From: DUZB01 sp964407525
GTDB taxonomy: Bacteria > Desulfobacterota > DSM-4660 > Desulfatiglandales > Desulfatiglandaceae
Assembly: GCA_964407525.1 (NCBI GenBank)
Contig: CAYOWC010000343.1
Span: forward strand, 1 to 5,027
Direction of reading: 5' to 3'
DNA: 5,027 bases
Made by a program: the position numbers and the translations under genes. Shown piece by piece: positions 1-5,027 of this stretch; position 1 is the first letter of the stretch, and every line of letters starts with the position of its first letter. The notes under the pieces were generated by a model. It saw only the letters and a list, made by a program, of their open reading frames with translations. It searched no databases and was not told the DNA's origin.

Positions 1-243
1 AAGGGCTTCACGCCACATACCCCTGAAAACAAAATCGTTGAATTCCGGAATCACATTCGATACAGGGCAACCGTAGGCGTGGCAGAATGGCGTTCCGCAA
101 TCCATACACCGCGCAGCCTGTTCAAGGATTTCTCCATGGCCCAGATTCTTCTCAACCGCTTCATAATCCCTGACCCGTTCGCTTTTCAGACGGTAGCCGG
201 GATCCCTTCGAGAAATCTCTAAAAATCCTTTTGGCTTACCCAT
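1..243 (-). CDS. gltD: Glutamate synthase small (beta) subunit, N-terminal part; cut by window edge
   Basis: Only the first 81 codons are present; the gene continues beyond position 1. The protein begins MGKPKGFLEISRRDPGYR, the characteristic opening of GltD, and contains an adrenodoxin-type cysteine cluster RCMDCGTPFC followed by CPVSNVIPEFNDFVFRG. The cysteines are Cys46, Cys49, Cys54 and Cys59 (C-x2-C-x4-C-x4-C), predicted to help bind the 4Fe-4S clusters at the GltB interface. The family's FAD and NADPH domains would lie downstream, outside the window. GltD oxidises NADPH and feeds electrons to the FMN of GltB. The ATG at 243-241 overlaps the 3' end of gltB by 8 bp (gltB stop TAA at 238-236), which indicates cotranscription and probably translational coupling. 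GltD-like subunits also occur with other partners, but this position directly after gltB makes the assignment firm. The last cysteine spacing is one residue longer than in E. coli GltD. Confidence 0.95.
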   Translation of the reverse strand, partial: MGKPKGFLEISRRDPGYRLKSERVRDYEAVEKNLGHGEILEQAARCMDCGTPFCHAYGCPVSNVIPEFNDFVFRGMWREAL

Positions 244-3200
244 CCTGCACCTCTTCCCGTTCTGTTGCCTGGTCTTCCTTACTCATTTTTCCCAGAACCC
301 GTCTATATTCCATAGGAAAAACTTTTACGAAAAACGGCAGGCTCGCATCCCAGTCATTCACTATGCGGGCACCCAGCTTACTTCCCGTGTATCCGCAATG
401 TTTTTCAATCATTCCTTTCAATTCCTCCTCGTCCTTTTTATCCTCTATGAGTTCGAGGTCCACCATGTCCAGGTTACACCGATTATCAAAACGTCTTTCA
501 GGGTCATAGATATAAGCGATACCACCGCTCATGCCGGCGGCAAAATTGATCCCCGTATCACCAAGGACAACGACTCTTCCTCCTGTCATGTATTCACAAC
601 CGTGATCGCCTACCCCTTCCACCACCGCAGTGGCGCCGCTGTTTCTTATGGCGAACCTTTCACCAGTCCTACCATTGATATAGATTTCACCTTCTATTGC
701 CCCATACAGGATAACATTTCCGGCAATAATATTTTCAGAGGGATCAAAGTTTGCCCTTTCAGGAGGGAAAACAATGATTTTCGCCCCTGACAATCCTTTT
801 CCAAGATAATCATTTGCTTCTCCTTCCAGAATCATGGTGAGACCTTTTGCACCGAAAGCGCCGAAACTCTGTCCTGCGGCGCCTTGAAATCTACACGTAA
901 TGGTATCATCGGGGAGACCGCTGTGCCCGTATTTTTTGGCAATTTCTCCGGAGAGCATGGCGCCGGTTGTCCTGTTCACATTCCGTATCGACTTTTCGAT
1001 CATGATTTTTTTCCCGGAAGCCAGGGCATCCTCAGCGAGAACAATCAATTCGCGATCCAGGATGTTCTCCAGATTGTGAAGTTGCGGCTCAATGCACCGT
1101 ATGGGAGCGTTCTCGTCTGTTTCAGGCCTGTAGAAGACCTTTGAAAAATCAAGCCCTCTGGCTTTCCAGAATTTCACGGCATTATCGGTTTCAAGAAGGT
1201 CAGCCCTGCCTACAAGGTCATCCAGTTTCTTGAATCCCAGCTCGGCCATAAGGCCGCGTACCTCTTCCGCAATAAAGGTAAAGAAATTTTCCAGCTGTTC
1301 AGGCCTGCCCCAGAAGTTCTTGCGAAGTTCCGGATCCTGGGTCGCGATACCCACGGGACATGCATTCGTATGGCATTTTCGCATCATGACACACCCAAGC
1401 ACCACAAGTACGGTTGTGGCAAAGCCGAACTCTTCCGCTCCAAGAAGTGCGGCAATGATCACATCTCTTCCGGTTTTCAATTGGCCGTCCGTCTGGACCC
1501 TGATGCGGCTCCTGAGTCCATTGAGAACGAGTGTCTGCTGGGTTTCGGAAAGGCCCAGTTCCCACGGCGCCCCCGCATGGCGAATAGATGAAAGGGGTGA
1601 CGCACCGGTGCCGCCATCATACCCGCTGATGAGTACCATATCGGCATGGGCCTTGGCTACACCGGCAGCGATGGTACCTACACCGATTTCCGAGACAAGT
1701 TTCACAGAAATATCCGCTTCGGAATTCACATTCTTGAGATCAAAAATAAGCTGGGACAGGTCTTCAATGGAATAGATATCGTGATGGGGAGGAGGGGATA
1801 TCAGCGTAACACCTGGAGTGGCATGTCGCACTCTGGCAATTTCATCATTTACTTTATGCCCCGGCAACTGTCCTCCTTCTCCGGGCTTTGCCCCCTGGGC
1901 TACCTTGATCTGGAGCCCTTGGGCATTCACAAGGTATTCCGTAGTCACCCCGAAACGACCGCTGGCCACCTGTTTTATAGCACTGGAACGGTTGTCGCCG
2001 TTCGGAAGCGGTTTGTATCTTTCAGGATCTTCCCCCCCTTCCCCACTGTTGCTCATCCCTCCAATACGGTTCATGGCGATAGCAATGGTTTCGTGGGCCT
2101 CCCTACTGATTGAGCCGAAAGACATGGCCCCCGTAACGAATCGTTTCATGATTTCGGAGGCCGGTTCCACTTCATTCAAAGGAATAGCATGGGTCTTTTT
2201 GAACCGGAACATTCCCCGCAGGGTAGCCTGTTTTTCCGACTGATCGTTAATCAGTTGGGCATACTGTTCATAGAGCGAAGGGGCGTTTTCTCTCACGGCC
2301 CGTTGAAGGAGAGTGATCGCTTCCGGAGTCAACAGGTGGCGCTCACCATCCTTCCTCAACCGGTAATGGCCACCCCCGGGCAGGATTACGGGAACATCGG
2401 GCGAACTATCGAAAGCATTTTCATAGCGAACATTGGCCTCGGCGGCAATTTCATCAAGGCCGATTCCTTCTATGCGGGACTCGGTTCTTGGAAAATATTT
2501 CTCCACCAGATCGCTTTTCAGTCCTACAGCCTCAAATACCTGCGCACTCCGGTAGCTCCTCAGGGTAGATATTCCCATTTTGGACATGACTTTCAACAGT
2601 CCCTTACATAGAGCCTTGATATATTTTTCAATGGCAAGGCCCGGGGGCTGAACCTTAGACAATTCCTTCCTCAATTCCATGGCAGCAATGGACTCAAAGG
2701 CAAGATATGGATTGATGGCTGTGGCACCGTAACCGAGAAGCAGGGCCATATGCATGATTTCCCTGGCTTCTCCTGTTTCCACAATCAATCCTGAACCGGT
2801 GCGAACCCCCTTCCGGATCAGAAACTGGTTCACCGCAGAGACACCGAGCAGTGACGGGATGGGAACCATCCCTTCTGATAGCTCTTTGTCGCTCAAGATC
2901 AGGATGGAGCATCCCTTTGAAAGAGCTTCATCGCAACGATCCCCTAATTGCTCCATGGCCATTTCAAGACCTCTTCCCGAACTCCCGGCGGGAAATCCCA
3001 TGGGAAGCGTCACAGCCTTGAAACCATCCCTGTCCAGGCTTCTGATAAGGTCAAGGTCATCATTGGACAGGATGGGGTGACTCAGCTTGATAAGGCTGCT
3101 GTTCTGGGGAACTTCCGAGAGGATATTTCCCGGATTCCCGAAAAATGTCATGAGAGACATTACCAGCTCTTCTCGTACGGGATCAATAGCCGGATTGGTT

Positions 3201-4789
3201 ACCTGGGCAAAGAGCTGCTTGAAATAGGAAAACAGCGATTGGTTTTTCTCTGAAAAAACCGCAAGGGGTGTATCCGCTCCCATGGATCCAACAGGCTCCT
3301 GCCCGTTTGACGCCATCGGATCGAGAATCACCTGAATATCTTCCCGCGTATACCCAAAGAGTTTCTGGCGGATTAGAAGGCTGTCCAGATCCGGCTTCAC
3401 AGCGCCCACATTCCCATAAAATCCCCGAAGAGTGATCTTATTTTCTTCAACCCACCTTCTGTAAGGCTGTTTCCTGGCACAGAGTGTTTTCACTTCACCG
3501 TCTTTGAGTACACGCTGTTTTTCCAGATCCACAACCATAATCTGGCCTGGCCGAAGTGCGCCTTTTTCCAGAACTTCTGCAGGATCAAGATCCAACACAC
3601 CGGTTTCGGAAGCAAAAACGATGAACCCATCCTTCGTGATGGTATATCTTGCAGGCCGCAACCCGTTCCTATCAAGCATGGCGCCGACCTGGACACCGTC
3701 GGAAAACGCCAGAGCAGCCGGACCATCCCATGGTTCCATCAAACCGGCATGATATTCAAAAAATCCTCTTTGATCCGGACCCATGGGGTACTTCTCCCCC
3801 CACGCCTCCGGTACGAGCATGAGCATGCAATGGGGAAGGGATCGGCCGGCGTTCGCAAGAAGTTCCAAAGCATTGTCTAAGCACGAAGAATCGCTGAAGC
3901 CCTCTTGTATAATGGGGAATAGCTTTTTTATATCCCGCCCAAAAAGCGGCGATTCCAGTCTGGCCTCCCGCGCACGAAGGAGATTCAAATTCCCCCTGAG
4001 AGTGTTGATTTCTCCATTATGAGCCAGGTAGCGAAATGGCTGCGCAAGCTCCCACGAAGGGAAAGTGTTTGTGCTGTATCTTTGATGTACCACAGCGATG
4101 GCGCTGGTTACATCCGGTTCATTTAAGTCTTTATAATAGGCTGGAAGCTGTTCCGCCGTAAAAAGCCCTTTATATACGATCGTTCTACACGAAAGGCTGG
4201 GAATATAAAAAGGCTCTTCCTCGTTGCATTCCATGATTCTTTTTTCAACGAGTCTTCGAACCACATAAAGCTTCCTCTCGAGTGCCCTGCCCTCAAGGCC
4301 GGCCCCATGCAGAAAACATTGCACAATCACAGGTTGCAGTTCTTTTGCCTGCCCTTCAATAGCCTTCCTGCTAACGGGAACTTCCCGCCACCCTAAGAAT
4401 TCCATTCCTTCGTTCACTATGGTTTCTTCAAAAATCCGGGAAAAAGCTTCTCGCAAAATGGAAGACTGCGGCATAAAAACCATGCCTACGCCATATTCTC
4501 CCGCAGGCGGCAGGGAAATATGGTTCCGTTCACATTCCTTTCGCAAAAACATGTCGGGAATTTGAAATAAAATGCCGGCGCCATCCCCGGTCTTGAGGTC
4601 TCCGCCAATGGCGCCCCGATGGGAAAGGTTTTTCAGAATCTCAACACCCTTTTCAATAATGTCATGGGATTTGAGACCTTTAATATTGGCGGCAAAGCCG
4701 ACTCCGCAGGCATCGTGTTCATGGGCAGGGTTATAAAGACCCTGCTTGATCGGTATCCGAGAAAAACGATTTCCAATGTTCTTATACAT
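236..4789 (-). CDS. gltB: Glutamate synthase (NADPH) large (alpha) subunit, complete
   Basis: Makes glutamate from glutamine-derived ammonia and 2-oxoglutarate in the cytoplasm, working with GltD. Residues are numbered from the ATG at 4789 (1517 aa, within the usual family length of about 1480-1530). Seen in order: a class II (Ntn) glutaminase domain whose predicted nucleophile is Cys28 in GLYNPAHEHDACGVGF, so a 27-residue propeptide would be removed; HRG at 57-59; the oxyanion-hole HNGEI at 257-261; DRNGLRPAR at 373-381. A central domain follows (about 430-740). The FMN synthase domain carries GEGGEDPERY (916-925), KPGEGGQLPGHK (968-979) and SGYDGGTGASP (1055-1065). Cys1133, Cys1139 and Cys1144 (C-x5-C-x4-C) fit the 3Fe-4S ligands. 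A Gly-rich GXGXG beta-helix spans about 1303-1425. The frame is intact. The start is inferred: an in-frame ATG at 4891 overlaps the promoter -10 box, and a TTG at 4951 lies in a repeat. The gltD neighbour favours the NADPH enzyme over the single-subunit ferredoxin type. Confidence 0.97.
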   Translation of the reverse strand: MYKNIGNRFSRIPIKQGLYNPAHEHDACGVGFAANIKGLKSHDIIEKGVEILKNLSHRGAIGGDLKTGDGAGILFQIPDMFLRKECERNHISLPPAGEYGVGMVFMPQSSILREAFSRIFEETIVNEGMEFLGWREVPVSRKAIEGQAKELQPVIVQCFLHGAGLEGRALERKLYVVRRLVEKRIMECNEEEPFYIPSLSCRTIVYKGLFTAEQLPAYYKDLNEPDVTSAIAVVHQRYSTNTFPSWELAQPFRYLAHNGEINTLRGNLNLLRAREARLESPLFGRDIKKLFPIIQEGFSDSSCLDNALELLANAGRSLPHCMLMLVPEAWGEKYPMGPDQRGFFEYHAGLMEPWDGPAALAFSDGVQVGAMLDRNGLRPARYTITKDGFIVFASETGVLDLDPAEVLEKGALRPGQIMVVDLEKQRVLKDGEVKTLCARKQPYRRWVEENKITLRGFYGNVGAVKPDLDSLLIRQKLFGYTREDIQVILDPMASNGQEPVGSMGADTPLAVFSEKNQSLFSYFKQLFAQVTNPAIDPVREELVMSLMTFFGNPGNILSEVPQNSSLIKLSHPILSNDDLDLIRSLDRDGFKAVTLPMGFPAGSSGRGLEMAMEQLGDRCDEALSKGCSILILSDKELSEGMVPIPSLLGVSAVNQFLIRKGVRTGSGLIVETGEAREIMHMALLLGYGATAINPYLAFESIAAMELRKELSKVQPPGLAIEKYIKALCKGLLKVMSKMGISTLRSYRSAQVFEAVGLKSDLVEKYFPRTESRIEGIGLDEIAAEANVRYENAFDSSPDVPVILPGGGHYRLRKDGERHLLTPEAITLLQRAVRENAPSLYEQYAQLINDQSEKQATLRGMFRFKKTHAIPLNEVEPASEIMKRFVTGAMSFGSISREAHETIAIAMNRIGGMSNSGEGGEDPERYKPLPNGDNRSSAIKQVASGRFGVTTEYLVNAQGLQIKVAQGAKPGEGGQLPGHKVNDEIARVRHATPGVTLISPPPHHDIYSIEDLSQLIFDLKNVNSEADISVKLVSEIGVGTIAAGVAKAHADMVLISGYDGGTGASPLSSIRHAGAPWELGLSETQQTLVLNGLRSRIRVQTDGQLKTGRDVIIAALLGAEEFGFATTVLVVLGCVMMRKCHTNACPVGIATQDPELRKNFWGRPEQLENFFTFIAEEVRGLMAELGFKKLDDLVGRADLLETDNAVKFWKARGLDFSKVFYRPETDENAPIRCIEPQLHNLENILDRELIVLAEDALASGKKIMIEKSIRNVNRTTGAMLSGEIAKKYGHSGLPDDTITCRFQGAAGQSFGAFGAKGLTMILEGEANDYLGKGLSGAKIIVFPPERANFDPSENIIAGNVILYGAIEGEIYINGRTGERFAIRNSGATAVVEGVGDHGCEYMTGGRVVVLGDTGINFAAGMSGGIAYIYDPERRFDNRCNLDMVDLELIEDKKDEEELKGMIEKHCGYTGSKLGARIVNDWDASLPFFVKVFPMEYRRVLGKMSKEDQATEREEVQDG
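244..258 (-). promoter_or_regulatory. Ribosome binding site of gltD
   Basis: The minus strand reads GGGAAGAGGTGCAGG immediately before the ATG at 243. The AGAGG core (254-250) sits 6 nt upstream of the start, an ideal Shine-Dalgarno spacing. It lies inside the last codons of gltB, so ribosomes finishing gltB could reinitiate here. It supports the ATG at 243 as the gltD start. Confidence 0.7.
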
Positions 4790-4883
4790 AGGCGATACAT
4801 ATCCTTGTTTCCGGGAAAATTTCAGTCTCCGCGTTTTGTCAGGGTGAGAAAGCACTTCCTCTGTTTCGATAGTGCCGTTTTTT
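4790..4883 (-). promoter_or_regulatory. Predicted 5' leader of gltB with weak ribosome binding site
   Basis: This is the stretch between the inferred transcription start and the preferred gltB ATG. It stays open in the gltB frame, so it would be coding if a further-upstream start were used. The encoded 34 residues before Met1 are polar and basic and show no family motif. An AAGGA (4806-4802) lies 12 nt before the ATG, longer than the optimum, and an out-of-frame ATG (4800-4798) lies between them. A short GCACT/AGTGC pairing with a 14-nt loop is possible near the 5' end. I recognise no riboswitch or T-box element. Confidence 0.35.
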
Positions 4884-4889
4884 GATTTC

Positions 4890-4918
4890 ATTATACCTTG
4901 CCTGGTTCCTTTGTGCAA
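4890..4918 (-). promoter_or_regulatory. Putative sigma-70-type promoter for gltBD
   Basis: On the minus strand a -35-like TTGCAC (4918-4913; 3 of 6 to consensus, with the key TTG kept) is followed by a 17-nt spacer and a perfect TATAAT -10 box (4895-4890). Transcription would start near A4883, giving a leader of about 94 nt before the ATG at 4789. No extended -10 TG is present. The position just upstream of the conserved part of gltB is right for the operon promoter. It is incompatible with translation starting at the in-frame ATG at 4891, whose first two bases are the last two of the -10 box. This is a sequence match only. Confidence 0.55.
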
Positions 4919-4938
4919 CCATTCAGGTCTTCTACAAC

Positions 4939-4962
4939 CTAAAAGCTGCAATTAGCTTTTAG
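4939..4962. repeat. Perfect 9-bp inverted repeat (hairpin) upstream of gltB promoter
   Basis: Arms CTAAAAGCT (4939-4947) and AGCTTTTAG (4954-4962) are perfectly complementary around the 6-nt loop GCAATT. The right arm is part of the heptamer array. The left arm ends about 20 bp upstream of the -35 box, so it could be an operator-like site or end-of-transcript hairpin of an upstream gene. No T-run follows on the minus strand, so a classic intrinsic terminator is not supported. It may equally be a by-product of the repeat. Confidence 0.6.
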
Positions 4963-4979
4963 CTATTAGCCATTAGCTC
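4952..4979. repeat. Heptamer tandem repeat, four units (TTAGCTN)
   Basis: Four consecutive 7-nt units on the plus strand read TTAGCTT, TTAGCTA, TTAGCCA and TTAGCTC (on the minus strand, GCTAA every 7 nt). The phase is exact with no indels, and the repeat stops sharply on both sides. It lies upstream of the gltB promoter and merges on its left with the 9-bp inverted repeat. Arrays of this kind are often intergenic and low-complexity. I infer no function from the sequence alone. Confidence 0.8.
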
Positions 4980-5027
4980 AAAGATCCCAATCATTTGCAT
5001 GATTTTTCCCTTTACTTGGGGTTTCAC
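4980..5027. other. Upstream intergenic edge, no supported gene
   Basis: This AT-rich edge holds no recognisable gene. It contains one 6-bp inverted repeat, AATCAT (4989-4994) and ATGATT (4999-5004), around TTGC; on the plus strand the right arm runs into a short T tract. A minus-strand frame enters from the right edge and ends at a TAA at 4961-4959 inside the heptamer repeat. It could be the tail of an upstream gene, but 22 codons without motifs are not enough to call one. Confidence 0.4.

Noticed and set aside
1299..1565. An 88-codon minus-strand frame inside gltB in another phase
   Set aside because: It is nested in the conserved FMN and 3Fe-4S region of gltB, and overlapping coding there is not supported by any motif or ribosome binding site.
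1230..1775. A 181-codon open frame on the plus strand, antisense to gltB
   Set aside because: It lies opposite the highly conserved FMN-domain coding region of gltB, has no recognisable domain, is rich in Ser/Pro/Arg as shadow frames commonly are, and overlaps other spurious frames.
1646..2243. Two overlapping plus-strand frames (155 and 141 codons) antisense to gltB
   Set aside because: They overlap each other in different frames, show no protein motif, and sit over an uninterrupted conserved gltB reading frame, so they are best explained as shadows.
4790..4951. N-terminal extension of GltB from a TTG start at 4951
   Set aside because: The TTG lies in the loop of the inverted repeat and no GltB family motif appears before the GLYNPAHEHDAC segment. 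The extension also covers a promoter-like sequence.
4939..4962. Hairpin as an intrinsic terminator
   Set aside because: The stem is AT-rich and is not followed by a U-run on either strand, so termination is not supported.
4959..5027. Minus-strand frame entering from the right edge and ending in the heptamer repeat
   Set aside because: Only 22 codons are visible, with no motif and no way to tell a gene tail from random open sequence.

Overview
The window is almost entirely one operon segment on the minus strand: a complete gltB (large, alpha subunit of glutamate synthase, GOGAT) followed by the first 81 codons of gltD (small, beta subunit), which runs off the left edge. Roughly 95% of the bases are coding. 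The two proteins form the bacterial NADPH-dependent glutamate synthase. GltD takes electrons from NADPH and passes them through FAD and 4Fe-4S clusters to the 3Fe-4S cluster and FMN of GltB. GltB hydrolyses glutamine and uses the ammonia to convert 2-oxoglutarate to glutamate, which is the second half of the GS-GOGAT route of ammonia assimilation.

Layout, read in the direction of transcription (right to left). Positions 5027-4919 are non-coding or at least hold no gene I can support. They contain a weak inverted repeat (4989-5004), a four-unit heptamer tandem repeat (4952-4979) and a 9-bp inverted repeat (4939-4962). A sigma-70-like promoter with an exact TATAAT box lies at 4918-4890. A leader of about 94 nt would follow, then gltB (4789-236, 1517 aa from the preferred start). 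gltD begins at 243, overlaps the gltB stop by 8 bp, and has its own Shine-Dalgarno sequence inside the gltB coding sequence. No plus-strand gene, RNA gene, CRISPR array or insertion sequence is visible. The open frames on the plus strand lie antisense to gltB and have no recognisable protein content.

Organism: bacterial, with mid-range GC by eye and Gram-negative-style housekeeping signals. The GltB and GltD sequences are of the general bacterial type (closer to the Bacillus-like 'GCxMMRxCHxxxCPVG' motif than to the E. coli form), and the heptamer GCTAAxx repeat resembles intergenic repeats I associate with anaerobic Deltaproteobacteria-like genomes. This placement is an impression, not a demonstration. 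I see no undescribed biological system here. The points worth a second look are the start codon and promoter conflict of gltB, the heptamer repeat and hairpin in front of it, and a one-residue insertion in the first cysteine cluster of GltD.
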